A stretch of DNA of 50,891 bases, taken from contig JAEPRB010000270.1 of assembly GCA_016758965.1 (NCBI GenBank), forward strand, positions 1-50,891, in the 5' to 3' direction. A program made the position numbers and the translations under genes. The stretch comes from Circinella minor (lineage: Eukaryota; Mucoromycota; Mucoromycetes; Mucorales; Lichtheimiaceae). The notes under the pieces are model-generated. The model was not told where the DNA came from. It searched no databases and worked only from the letters and a program-made list of their open reading frames with translations. Positions 12,885-29,448 of this stretch are shown here, one piece after another (positions within the stretch are counted from its first letter, which is position 1; each line of letters begins with the position of its first letter).

Positions 12885-13333
12885 AAAAAAAAAAAAAACT
12901 CATCCACTCATTTTTCTCATAGTTCTCCGACACACAAGGCTTTTTGTAACCTAGAACGTGTTCTTTTTTTGGCCTATTATTCACGTTCTTTTTTTTTTCC
13001 TTATCGTCTTTTCAATCTATATCTATTTTTTCATAACATGACGATGATTATATTCTGTATAAAACCATTTTTTCGTCTTCTACATTACCATTTATGCATT
13101 TAAAAAATAATTCATTAAAAAGAAAGATATTTTTAACAAACAATGCTTGGCTTTTTTTTATATGCCGTTTAATTGTTTTATTGAATTCATTGTGTTAATA
13201 TTGCAACAAAGAAAGGGGGAAATGTTATTTATCGAGGGGGTTGGTGGGATTGATTTTGTTATAAGCGAATGATATTGTGTACTATTATACTTTGTATGTG
13301 TGAGAGCGAGAGAGAAATGAATATAGATTGTTT
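12885..13333. other. Convergent intergenic spacer
   Basis: Holds the 3' ends of the HDHD3-like gene (+) and polyubiquitin (-). A poly-A run follows the first stop directly. Nothing else was recognised. Confidence 0.6.
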
Positions 13334-16910
<3,577 letters not shown>

Positions 16911-19416
16911 ATGAAGAACGGTACGTAATAAATTTCATCCTTAAATGTCATCTCCACACAACCCCCTTTTTTTTTTCATCAAAGCAAGATTAGTTTCGTG
17001 TTGTTGTAAGATCCCTTATTACCTAACGGGAGGTTTTTTTTGGTTTTTTTTTTTGTAAAGTTTATATAAATACTTGGTCTCCGTGTTTTTATTTTCGAGA
17101 AAAAGAATCATATATAAACTAGCAAAAAAAAAAAAAAAAAGAAAACTAACAAACTTAACAACAATGCTCGGTTCTCGTCCTCACTCACTATTTTTATTTC
17201 CTTTTAATTCTACAATAAATGTTTTACGATTAAATCCATTTGTTAATCTCTTTTTAGAATCTGTTGATACATTGGCTGTTAAACTCGGTGATCTTACTAC
17301 CGACAAACGTTAGTAAAAAAAAAAAAAAGCTATAACTAAATAGTGAAAGCGATTCTCGACATAATGGCAGGATACATAAGTGTATCTACATATATAAAAA
17401 CTAATATTTCATGATGTTTATTTAGCAACCGATGGTTCTGTAGAAAAACCTCAAGGTAAAAAAAGAAATATACAATCGAAGACAATCGGAACTTGATCAA
17501 AAAAAAAAAAAAAAAAAAGTAGATCAGATTTAGATTAAAAGGTTTTATTCTCTTTTACAGATCAAAAGCCAACAGTTAACAATGAAAAACCAAAAACTGA
17601 ACAAGAAAAATCAAAAGGTAATATATAGCTAACGCGTATGCGACACAGAAAGAGAGAGAGACAGACACAGACACAGACTCACAGACACATTAACTGACTA
17701 ATTATGAATATACTTTGTAATGATTTTTTAGAAGAATCCAACTTAATTAAAAGTACCCATACTGTTCAAGTTAAATTGGCAGATCAACAGGCAGACCCTA
17801 ATTCGCCACTTTTCTCTGTCAAGTCTTTTGAAGAATTGGGATTGTATGTAAACAAAAATGCACGAACAGGGGGAGGGAGGCAAGGATAGGGAGAGGAAGT
17901 CTATAGTAACTAAAACATGTTGATGAAGAGGAGAAAGAACAACACAGATATACCTTTTTTTTTTGTTACCTTATTGTTCAAGTGGGATGAGGAGAGAGAG
18001 AAAGATTATATATGTGTATTTTTGATTTACTGAGCAAAACTTTAATTTTTTTATATATAGGAGCGATGAATTACTAAAAGGTCTTTATGCAATGAAGTTT
18101 TCGAAACCATCTAAAATTCAAGAACGCGCACTTCCATTGCTTATTTCTAACCCGTAAGTATCTGAAAAAAAGCTTTTTTTTTTATTCAAGAGAGGAAAAG
18201 GAAAAAGAAGAAAGAATGGAGCGAAAAAGAAAGGATTGGTAAAAAACGAACTTAAACAGAGAGAAAAAAGAGAGAGAATAGTGTGGATATAAAAAAAAAA
18301 AGACATCTTATTACTTTGTTGCTATGTGAATGGTGAATTAACTAATTGGATCATATTATAATTAGTCCACGAAATATGATCGGCCAATCGCAGAGCGGAA
18401 CTGGCAAAACAGCAGCATTCGCATTGACTATGCTTACACGAGTAAATGAAGCTATTAATCAACCACAAGCAGTTTGTTTGGCACCATCACGTGAATTGGC
18501 ACGACAAATTCTTGATGTTGTTCAAGAAATGTCAAAATTCACAAAAATCACTAGTGTATTAGCAGTTAAGGATTCACTTCCCAAGGGACGACCTGTTCAA
18601 CAACAAATTGTTATTGGTACACCTGGTACCGTACAAGAAGCCATTCGACGACGTCTTTTATTGACAAATCAAATTAAGATTTTTGTATTGGATGAAGCGG
18701 ATAATATGTTGGATCAAGCTGGTTTGGGAGATCAAAGTATCCGTATCAAACAACAAATTAAGGGCAATTTCCAAGTCGTATTATTTTCTGCTACATTCCC
18801 CGATCACGTTCGTAAATTCGCATCACGATTTGCTCCTCAAGCTAACGAAATTTCGTTGAAACGTGAAGAATTATCGGTAGATTTGATTAAACAATTTTAT
18901 ATGGATTGTGATAGTCAGGAGCACAAATATGAGGTCCTTTGCAATTTGTATGATATTTTAACTGTCAGTCAAAGTATCATCTTTTGTGCCAAACGTGACA
19001 CAGCGGATGAAATTGCTAAACGTATGACCTCCATGGGACACGCTGTTGTTGCTTTACACGGTAAAATGGAACCAGAAGAACGTGATAAGGTCATGGATGA
19101 TTTCCGACGAGGTGAATTCAAGGTTCTTATTACAACAAATGTGTTGGCTCGTGGTATTGATATTTTACAAGTATCATTAGTCGTCAATTATGATTTACCC
19201 TTGGATCAACGTGGTCAACCAGATTATGAAGCTTATTTGCACAGAATCGGTCGTACTGGTCGATTTGGACGTACTGGTGTTAGTGTAAATTTTGTACATG
19301 ATAAAAAGAGTTGGGAATTGATGCATCAAATTGAAACACATTTCCAAAGAGAAATTACAAGAATACCAACTGAGGATTGGGAAGAAGTGGAAAAACGATT
19401 CAAGAGTGTTCTATAA
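16911..19416 (+). CDS. DBP5: DEAD-box ATP-dependent RNA helicase Dbp5/DDX19, 7 exons
   Basis: Exons are 16911-16920, 17258-17308, 17426-17455, 17561-17617, 17732-17843, 18061-18153 and 18366-19416, giving 467 codons (yeast Dbp5 482). It remodels mRNPs at the cytoplasmic face of the nuclear pore, with Gle1 as activator. Diagnostic parts are [20 protein letters not shown] before the helicase core, the Q-motif [16 protein letters not shown], Walker A SGTGKT, PSRELA, GTPGT, DEAD (as DEADNMLDQ), SAT, ARGID and HRIGRTGR. The start is the weak point. I use ATG at 16911 (ATG AAG AAC G with a strong GTACGT donor) spliced to exon 2 at the TTTTTAG acceptor. The alternative ATG at 17164 reads straight through that acceptor but adds a Leu/Phe-rich stretch that looks like translated intron. 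Exons 2-7 are secure. Confidence 0.93.
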
Positions 19417-22400
19417 ATATTGAACCTTTCTTCTTCTCCCTCTCAACCCATCCTTTTCCTATTATAAACAATGATAAGAATAATAATATTTCTTTTCTTT
19501 CTCTGTTTCTTACACACACTTATATATTTATACATAAATTATAACTCTATTTCTTCTCTCTCTAACACTACCATCGCCCTTCTTTCCTCAAATTCCCCTA
19601 CTGTTTTTTTTTTCAAGTTTATTAAAGAATTTCATTAACAACAATTTCATTTCTTTCCCTAAGCACACTCATACATCACCCAACAGCATACACGCTATCA
19701 ATACACATAACAAAAAATTAAATAAATATACATATATAAACCAATGTTTATGTGTCTAAAAGAAATATACATTGACATTTTTTTTATTTAATTCTATTAA
19801 TGAAACTTGTTTCTACGTGACTTATCTAGTAGATCCCTCGTTAATTCCATATATACCGATATGAACCTTCATACGTACCTCATTAATTTCACGGAAAATT
19901 AGAGACTTGACATAATAGAACCTTCACATACGTACTCATTTGTTTCATTTTCAATAATGAATAGATACAAAATGTATTTCATTATCTGAGAAAGATCATA
20001 AACACTTTATTCAACACTACACGTAAAAATAATCTATTAGCGTTCTAGGGTGTGTGCTTTTGTGTGATATAGCGGTATTGTTCGTATGCACTTTGAAATT
20101 AGTAGCGTTCCACTATATTAAATAAAAGGAAGATATCAAATTTGAGTAATTTGAAGAGGTATTTACTTATATATATCAGCTTATAAAAAAAAATACAGCA
20201 AACTAAACATATTCAATAGTTACGTACTAGTCATATGTTCAAAAGTTACTTTTTGAGACAACACTTCAAGAATAACAATCAAAGTGGTACATTGTCATAC
20301 CACCGCTCGTCCCTTTATTAAGATCCAACAACTTCTTCTTTCAATCAATGTCGGAGACAACACCTATGAAACACGTGACATATGAAAAGCTTGTACAACA
20401 GTTATGCAAGCATTTACTAGTCTAGTAGGACAAAACATGTATTAATCATAACAACAAGAAAGAAAAGTTTCAAAAAATCAGACAAATACATTCTATTTAT
20501 TGCAAGTCTAGATACACTATTGTTATGATACCTAGGATAGTCATCTATGCCGTGACAGGTTTTGATCATAATGAGTCATCTGAATTAAACTTGTTGTCAA
20601 AAGCAAATATGAATACTTGAAGAACTAGTTCTGTCTCGATATTTATTTATAGTGGGAAATTATATCATTATTTTTCAGCATAAGTTATATGGAGCTTATG
20701 GTGTTCTAGCTATAGTGTATATTTTTTATAATGAATCTCTCGGCTTTGGACGAGCATTAATTCAAGACGCATGAATAGTGAATCAAACAATATCTCAAAC
20801 CTATTTTCATTAATCCATATTTTTGGATCTACGTTCTATAATGGTATCGCAATCAGTCCTTCAACATATGTACAAATATTGTTCAGTGATTGTTATGTAT
20901 CGACACATTGCTATAAAAGCTATTTACTGTATATGTTCTGTTTTAGAAGCAAGTTGCTTCTGCAACTCATCATACGTATAACTAATGGTAAATATAACTT
21001 TATCATTAAACAGTAGATAACCAATTGTTTTCTTCTTCCTACATTTGCGAATATATTAAGTAGATGGCCACTACGTAGACAAAACAAGGCAATTAGGATT
21101 TATTTTTATTGAAAATGAACATCGGAATATAGTACGTAATACGTATCTACATTCAATTGGAATTATTGTGTTCGAAGGGACGATGTGATCCAAAGAAGAA
21201 CTTTCAAGAAGTATTAAGTAATTTTATTTGAAACTATTGTTATGCTGTGCCAAAAGCATCTGACATGGACCGATGTAATAAACTTCGGTTTTTACTATAT
21301 ATATCTAATTATGATATAATAAATACTCTTAAAGAGAAATAGTGATTTCTTTCTTATTAATAGAGTGAACTTTAAATAGTTTACAACAAACGTAAAAAAT
21401 ATAAATTTTAAAATACTTACTGTTTTTTTTTTTATTAATAATAACAAAATAATTTCTTGTACGTATTTGTATCGTAGGTAGTTACTGTTATTTTTTTTTT
21501 GTTCTGTGTATAAACTTATCGTTTTATAATATATATACGTACATGCTGTGATAAAAAAATAGATTTTGTTCAACTTTTTCAGACTTTTTTTTTTTGTGAA
21601 GATCGAGTTTTGATTTTCATACCCCCTCCCCCCAAAAGGGACTTCTTTAGCTTGGATATTAATAATAATTACCTTCCATTTTACTGTAAATTGCATTTGT
21701 TGTGTTACAGTTCCCTGTCAGTTTTGATTTTGAGTTCTCTTACAAGGGATCTGACTGAGTACGTGGATATTATCTTTTTTTTTTCTCTTTACCTTGTAAA
21801 AAAAGGAAGGGACTGAAAAATTTCGTGAAACGGACAGGGAATATTATTCGCGATACATAATGTAGTGCGAACCTTCCTCTTGTTGCTATGATACGGTACG
21901 TAGTGCGTCTTCCATAAATCGGTATCTTTTTCTATATTTTCTTGGCAACAAATAGTACATACCATAATGATACATACAATATGTCTCACTACACAGGTTC
22001 CTGTAATTATTGTAAAAAAAAAAAAAAGGTTTCTGGTCAACTGATTATTTATTACGTGCGTGCATTTATTTTATATATATATAAAAAAAAATAATAATTA
22101 GAAAAAAAAAAGTTTCTTGTATCACTTTCTTTTGATGTAATTTGGATGATCATGGCTTTTTTTTTTATAATTTTCGTACAACAAATAACAATTTACCCAT
22201 TGTTACTATTATTTAAACGATCAATTTTCCTTCTTTACTGGATTTAATATTGAGAGTAATTGTTAGAAAATGGTTATATATTATTGGGATAGAGTAAGCA
22301 CATGTAGCATTTTTTTTTTTGTTTGATTTGAAATCAATGCACGGTCCTTATAAGCTCGAAAAAAAAAAGATGTTCATAAATGGTAATAGGGATACTACTT

Positions 22401-22921
22401 ATTTGTTGATAACCAAGGGGCTACAACGGAAACGGAAGGTAATAGACAAAAAAAAAGGGTACATCTTCATTACCAATGACGATGGTTTATCCATAATAAA
22501 ATGAAAGAAGACTCTCTTTATTACTAACTCATAAAACAGATCTTTGAGAAGGAGAACAAAATAGTTTTTCTTTTTCTTATTGATAGCAAGTATCACTTGA
22601 CAATAACTTTTTTTTATGGGAAAAAAAATAGAAGAGACAGTCGGGGATGCTAGGTTACTCAAAAAAACCAACTGCAGCACAAGAAAAAAAAAAGAATGAA
22701 AAAAGGGGGAGGAAGATGAAAAAAAAAAGTCGTCAAAAAATAGTTTGTGCTGTAAATGTAACTTTACTTCTTTATTATTCGAACTAAAACCTTCTCTTTT
22801 TCTTTTTCTTTTTCCTTTTCTTTCTCTTTTTCTTTTGTTGTCGTTGTAAAAGTATCATTATCATTATCATTATTCTTATTCTTATTATATAAAAGTAGTA
22901 GTATTTTAATATATTATTATT
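19417..22921. other. Intergenic AT-rich DNA, no supported gene
   Basis: 3.5 kb without a convincing coding region. TACGTA palindromes recur (near 19873, 19928, 20220, 20973, 21074, 21131, 21139, 21458, 21534 and 21895). A pyrimidine-rich tract of CT and T runs at about 22790-22840 sits just upstream of the kinesin start and probably belongs to its promoter or 5' UTR. ORFs at 20771-21016, 21295-21696, 21789-22040 and 22399-22680 have no motifs. Confidence 0.6.
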
Positions 22922-25900
22922 ATGACAAAAACCCCAACACAAGCTGCTGTACAAGTAGGCAAGTATATTAAAAAGGGACCAAGGAAGAGGAGTTTACTAT
23001 CTTCTAATATGATAAAAAAAAAAGACTAATAACCATGGAACAACAACAATGCATATACAGCACTTCGTATTCGACCATTGAACGATCGTGATCGAGCACA
23101 ACCTCGTTTTGCAAGTATTTCTGAAAATGATGTATTAAATGTACAAGATAAAAATGTTCATGTTGTTTCTCAGGGCAAACTATTTCACTTTGACCAAGTA
23201 TTTAAACCTTCGTGTTCACAATCCGATATTTTTTTAAGTGTTGGTGATAAACTTGTTCGTCATTTCGTTGATGGTAAATAAACAATAGAAATATATATAA
23301 TATATATTTCTATACTTTTATTGGTTTTTTTTAAAGGAGGAAAGAAGAAGAAGAAAGAACAACACATAATAAATTATATATAATGATGATAACTAAATTG
23401 AATTTACCTGGTAAATTTTCATCATACAGGTTATAACGTTACGATCCTTGCCTATGTATGTAATGGAAATTATGATCTAATAATAACAATATATATCTTG
23501 ATTTTTTTTTTTTAAAAAAAGAAACAATCAGTAAACTAATCAATTTGATTCTCTCAATTTTTTTTTCTATTTTCTATATATAACATCATTTTTTATTAAT
23601 TAGGGTCAAACATCATCAGGTAAATTTCTTTATTGGAAATAAGGAGCAGGTGAAGGACCGAGGATCAGTCTTAAAATTAAATATTAAAAAAAAAAAAAAA
23701 CTTAATTCGGGGGTTGATAGGTAAAACATATACGATGGGTACAGCACGATACAATGGCGGAGTGGAACATGAAGGTATTGTTCCACGAGCTGTCGACTTA
23801 CTTTTTGATCTTCTTGCTACACCTTCTTCTGCAAGATCATCACCACCTCCAGCACCAGTATCACAATTATCTTATGGTAGGAGTCGTATGCGTCCACCAC
23901 GTAGTTCTGCCAGCTCTGCTGCTGCAAGTACTCCTCCTATTACCCCTCCAGCATCCATTACTCACCAACAACAGCAAACACGTCGTCATACAGTCAAAGT
24001 ATCCTTTGTTGAAATCTATAATGAAGAATTAATTGATCTTTTAAATCCAGCATCACCATCGGAACGACAGCCGATCACTATCCGTGAAGATGTCAAAGGT
24101 CAAATTTATTGGACAGGTGTCAAGGAAATGACAGTACAAAATGCAGATGATGTTCTCGCGTATTTACAGCAAGGCACTGCTAATCGTGCCACAGGTGCCA
24201 CAGACATGAATGAAAAGTCATCTCGATCCCATGCTATTCTTTCTATTTCACTTAAACAAGAAAAATGGATGCCTCGTACAACAAGACGAACAGGACAAGA
24301 TGAAACAGGGGCACCAGCTGGTGACTGGGTTATTACTACCTCGAAATTCCATTTTGTCGATTTAGCTGGTAGCGAACGGGTAAGTTATAAATGTATTATA
24401 TTATAATTATTTATAGTATAGGATGGATTGTTGATTTAAGTTTCTTTTTTATTTGTGGGGTTGGATTTAGTTAAAACGTACTGCAGCTGAAGGTGATCGA
24501 CGTAAAGAAGGTATTAATATCAATGCAGGTCTTTCAGCATTGGGAAATGTGATTTCAGTATTAGGCGACCCCTCCAAGAAGAATGTACATATCCCTTATC
24601 GTGATTCTAAACTGACGCGCTTGCTGCAAGATTCATTGGGTGGAAATTCAACGACGTTGATGATTGCTTGTGCCAGTCCTGCTGAATCCAATTTACCTGA
24701 AACCATTAATACTTTACAATATGCAAGTCGTGCACGTAATATTAAGAACAAGTTAGAAAAAAATGAAGTGGAGGAATGGATGACGACGGATGACATTGAT
24801 GTCTTACGTAATTTGATATCAAATTTGAAAAATGAACTTCGAAAAGGAGGTTCTTCCTCACCAGCAGCACCGAGCGGTATTAATACACCATTGGATACTG
24901 GGTCACCTATTTTATCAGGTGGCAGTGGTGATTTTGATCAAATATTTCAAGAACAACGAAATGTCATCGCTGATTTACAACGTCAAGTAGAAGAATTAGA
25001 TGGTATAGCATCAGTAACACGTGAACGGAATCGGGTCGTTGAAGAAGAATTGCATCGAAAAAAAAATATCGATTTTCGACATGCCATGGAGCCCGTTGCA
25101 GAACAGTATGAAAATACAATATCATCACTTGAGTCTCAACTTGCTATGGCTCGTGCATCATTGAATCATTCAGATTACATGTTTGAAGAACAACAAAGAA
25201 AGATTGAACAATGCGAAATTGTTATGGAAGATCAAGAAAAACGAATTGAACATCTTGAACAACTTCTTCAACAACAGCGACAATCAGCAATACAGACAAA
25301 GGGAAATAACGATGATAATTCAGAGTTTGTAGATGAATTGAAAAGTACCATCAATAAATTTAAACAAGCGGAAGAAACGACCGAAATGCATATTCTAGAT
25401 TTGTCTCGTAAATTAGATAGTGCAGAAGAATTTAATGTAAAATTACAAAAACAACTGAAAGATGAACAACAACAATACGAGGCAAAATTACTCAGCATGA
25501 CAAGCGAACTAGAAAAATTAAAGTCAGCTACACATACACAGGAGGAAGATCGATCTACAACTACGTCATGGGCAGATGAAAAGGAAGAACGAAAAGCACT
25601 GCATCAACAAGTAGTACGTCTTCAAGAAAATGTGATTGCATTACAAACGCATTCTGAACAACGTGAAATAAAAAATCAACATCGAATTAAAACGTTACAA
25701 GATCAGTTGAATCAGGCTGTGGATGAAAAGGAGGCCATGATGATAACTCATCAAGAAGAATTAAATCGTACCAAGCGAGGCAGAAGACATGATAGCGATT
25801 ATGATGATGATGAATATGAAGATGAAGATGAGGAGCAAGTTGAATCTCTTTCTATTACTCAAGCAACGGCATCCATTGGACCATCAGCTGATTTCAAGAT

Positions 25901-26447
25901 GTTTTCAAACCAGTACGTTCAGCTTCATGATGTATATTCAACTCAAGTAGAACGATTGGAAATAGCATTAGATAAAACACAATCTTTATTGTCATCCAAA
26001 ACAGAAATGATGATGGTTTCACGTAAGAATGCTACTGTGATGCGGCGTGTTGCAGATTTAGATAAACAATTGAACAGTCAAAAATTAAAAATGGAAGATG
26101 AAATGATCAAGTTTGAAGTCAATTTCGATGAACATTTCCAAGCCAAAGATGTGGAATATATTTTACAAGTATTGGAGAAAGCGGATCATGATCTCGAGAT
26201 ATTATGTAACAATACAATGAAATTGGAAGCTAAGCTACAAAAGACTGAAATGGCACTTCAAGGTAATAGTCAACAATTTATTCACAAGAATCACCATCAT
26301 CATGATGAACAGCGGGATATGGAAGAACTGAGACATAGAATGGATGCTATTAAGATTCATCCAGACGACTTGATCGTTATGGATGAAAAACAACAACGAT
26401 CTTTGTTATTTGATCAACATCCTCAAAATACAAAATCTATCTGTTAA
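22922..26447 (+). CDS. Kinesin-4 family motor protein, 6 exons
   Basis: Exons are 22922-22958, 23061-23273, 23430-23455, 23604-23619, 23721-24379 and 24471-26447, giving 975 codons. The N-terminal motor has the ATP loop GQTSSGKT (split over exons 3, 4 and 5), the [15 protein letters not shown] strand, switch [11 protein letters not shown] and switch [29 protein letters not shown] and [13 protein letters not shown] follow, which is the kinesin-4 (KIF4/KIF21) pattern. A Ser/Pro/Ala-rich insertion of about 50 residues (about 131-186) sits in the motor before [11 protein letters not shown]. The stalk (about 430-900) is coiled coil rich in Glu/Gln/Lys with one acidic patch. Intron 1 begins GC rather than GT (G|GCAAGT) and exon 4 is only 16 bases. 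Kinesin-4 motors act on microtubule plus ends, in the spindle midzone or in transport; which applies here is unknown. Confidence 0.93.
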
Positions 26448-29400
26448 AAACAAAAATTTGTTATATCGTTATACCCATCTCTTTTTTTTGACTATCTACT
26501 TCCTAATCCATTTTCCCCATTATTTAAATACACATGTTCTTTTTGTTTATCTTGTTAAAATTTAACTTTCTTCTCCTTTTCTTTTTCTCTTATTATTATC
26601 ATTATTTTCATATTATACTCTTTCTATTATTATTATTAGTATTACTTATTTTCTCTCACACACTGACACATATTCGCAACTTATATACTTAGCACTCACC
26701 TCCTTTTATCTTAGTTCCTATCAATTGGATGTATATACTGTTTTATTTATTATCTTCTTACATATAAGTTTTGATTATACCTTTTATCTTTTATTGTTGT
26801 TAAGTATGAGAGATGGATTGAATATGTGAATTACCCGAACCTGTAAAAGGAAATTAATCCTTTCTTGTCCTACATGAAAAATAGAAAATCCAAATAGTAA
26901 AGCATAAGAATAGAACCGACTGGTTGATTAAGAAGAAGGATTTAATATTCAGATTTTTTTTTTTTTTTGTCAAAAAGCTAATTTTATAAAATTTATATTT
27001 TCTTACGAATAAACGCAAAATCAAAAGATGACAAATGCATTGTTTATGAAGTTGTTTATCCGTGTAACCAGTAATGTAAACTAGGAAATGTCCGTGCGTT
27101 TTAGGGATAATAATAGTACATATAGATGAGATTTTTAATGGGTACGTAAATATTTTATAATTGTTGAAAGAAATACAATGTACAAAATGATCAACCTAAC
27201 TGTTAACCTTCTGATCAGCTAAAGAATCGCAATAGATGTCTTTTACCCCTTTTGACACAAGTTTATATAAATACGTAAAGGTGATTCTCTGCGTCGTGGT
27301 GCCACTTCTCTGTATTCTCCTTCAAATATTTTAAGAGCGTGCATTTTTTGCAACGATGCTACTTTCTATTCTTCCAGCACTTGTGGGACTTGTTTAATAT
27401 TACTACTTTGATAATCTTGATTTTTTAAATATCAAATACTTTTTCCAGGTTGCTTAATGTTTTGTTCGTTCAGACCATCTGTCTCCACTTGTCTCTTTTA
27501 TCAATTACTTCCTGTTTCTCCTGCGTATAAAAACAATATTTTAATAATCAACAACATACTAAATATATTCTTTTATTGTTACGTATACTTTGACGCATAC
27601 GTATAGCACACTAATTTCAACTTATTTAAAATGGCGAGCAAAGGTATTAACTCAAACTCTCGAGTTTTTCTAGCAAAGGGCAAAATTGTTATCTAAACAT
27701 TTTGTCAACATAATATTTTATTGATGAATTTTTAAATACATCTTGTTTTGTTTACCTTAGGTAAACCTCGTAGTAACTTGTTTAAATCGTACGTAGAGAT
27801 GCGTTTTTTTTTATTTAGCATATTGTAGCTATGAATAATATAATATATTACCTTATAGTTGTGCATTTTTTATATTTTATTGTATTTACGTATAGAAAGA
27901 TGACCAACTTGTAAACGAAATGACGTTTTTTTTTTTTGAATCGAACCCAACCACATACATTTACTTTGATAAAGTTAGAATTAGATGTCTTCTTTTGATT
28001 AATACGTATAAATATGTTTATCATAAATTCAAGAATTTGGTATTTTAGTCAGATGTTCATGCCTTGTTAGGAATGTGTTCAATAGAATTCCGTTATTTTT
28101 TAGGCGGGGATCATTTAAGCCATTCCAGTGAGTTGACATGATTCATAAAGTTTGCTTATTAGAAATAGGACACATATTAGGGTAAAATAACTGACCCATT
28201 TCTTCAAAGATACCAAGGCAAAGGCAATGAATTTTAACGAACTGTTCGAAAACCCATTCAATACCTATGTTGTCGAAAATAATCTGCATCCAAGCACAAT
28301 TAGGTAAACTTAGTAAGCTAATTGAACGCATATTGAAAACTTATGTATATTTCAATTGCTGTAGTTGTCATTAATAATAGCAAGCCTGTTGATAATAATC
28401 TTATTCTTCTCTCGACCGTCTGTCAAATTTCCTTCCAATATTTTTGAAGTCGGTATTTTAAGATCTTACACACATTCTTATTAATTAACTATATATTTAT
28501 TTGTTTGTGTTATAGTCCTTAAATAAACTTTTGTACCAAATGCCTGTTCTAGTACACATATTGTTGAGAAATCGAGTTTTTTTCTAAATACAAACCTGTT
28601 AAAAAATGCTCGTTGCTTTTGAACTTCCAGTGATCAAGTTGACTACATTAAAAACATTTTGAAGAATTTAGAGAAAGAAAAAAAGTTTCATCAAATTTAC
28701 ATTGGCTCTACGCGATCACTATTTGTATGAATGCTTTTCCAGATTGATTATTCTGAGACACTTTCTATTCCGTCTATAGAGAAAAATTTTTCTTGTAAAT
28801 GCATAAACAATATAGCCGTGTGTACTACAAGCACTAGACCATATTGAGCATGATGTCCCGGCGGATTTGTAGTTTTGTAACCATCCACCAGATACCAATC
28901 AAAGCATTGTATTATATATGCTTATTAGAAATAAACAGTCTTCTATGACATTCACCGTAGATAAAGTTTGATTTATGTCAATATACAAATTGTTTTCCAC
29001 ATGGTGAGAAAAATATAAAGATTAATTCTATTGTCTATCCTAATATTGTTGTCAAACTGTTGCTCCCGGTAACAGATGTAAAAATAGCAGTAAGAACATG
29101 TGAAGCCTATCATTGTCCAAGTCTTGGGAACAGAACAACATGATCACATTTTCATGTTAAATATTTTTTTTACGGTGTATAATCACAAGGATATGAAATA
29201 CATCGCGCTATGTATCCGAGGTATTTTTTTGGGTGTCAAGCACAAACCAAAAATAAAATTGAGAAGGTTATAAACAATATCTTATCAATAATTCCCACAC
29301 CAACCAAGAAGAAAAAAAAAATTTTTTTCTTCTCATTTTTTTTGGTGCATATATAAAAAAATTGATTTCGCCATTTTTTTTCAAGTTCTCTTAACTTTTC

Positions 29401-29448
29401 TTACTCTTTTTTTTCTAAAAGAAAAAATAAAAGGAAGAAGGGTTGGAA
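26448..29448. other. Intergenic AT-rich DNA with one candidate mini-gene
   Basis: 3.0 kb of AT-rich sequence with TACGTA palindromes near 27142, 27270, 27577, 27598, 27790, 27886 and 28003. Apart from the possible three-exon mini-ORF at 27631-27914 no coding signal was seen. The ORF at 28143-28331 (-) has no motif. Confidence 0.55.
27631..27914 (+). other. Possible spliced 19-codon mini-ORF or gene remnant
   Basis: ATG GCG AGC AAA G is followed by a GTATTA donor; exon 2 (27761-27788) follows a pyrimidine-rich CCTTAG acceptor and ends at a GTACGT donor; exon 3 (27896-27914) follows GTATAG and reaches TAA. The peptide would be MASKGKPRSNLFKSKMTNL. The first join gives a natural Lys/Arg-rich start, and a TATA-like GTATAAAAAC lies about 100 bases upstream. 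The peptide matches nothing I know, and splice signals this short occur by chance in AT-rich DNA. It could be the 5' end of a decayed gene. Confidence 0.2.

Noticed and set aside
17164..17313. ATG at 17164 as the start of DBP5
   Set aside because: It reads through a good TTTTTAG acceptor and adds a Leu/Phe-rich leader unlike Dbp5 N-termini; the 16911 start gives a cleaner join. Not excluded.
20733..20790. Short resemblance to 5.8S rRNA (ATCTCTCGGCT and later AGTGAATCA)
   Set aside because: Only two short words match, the spacing is wrong, and there are no flanking 18S/28S sequences; treated as chance.
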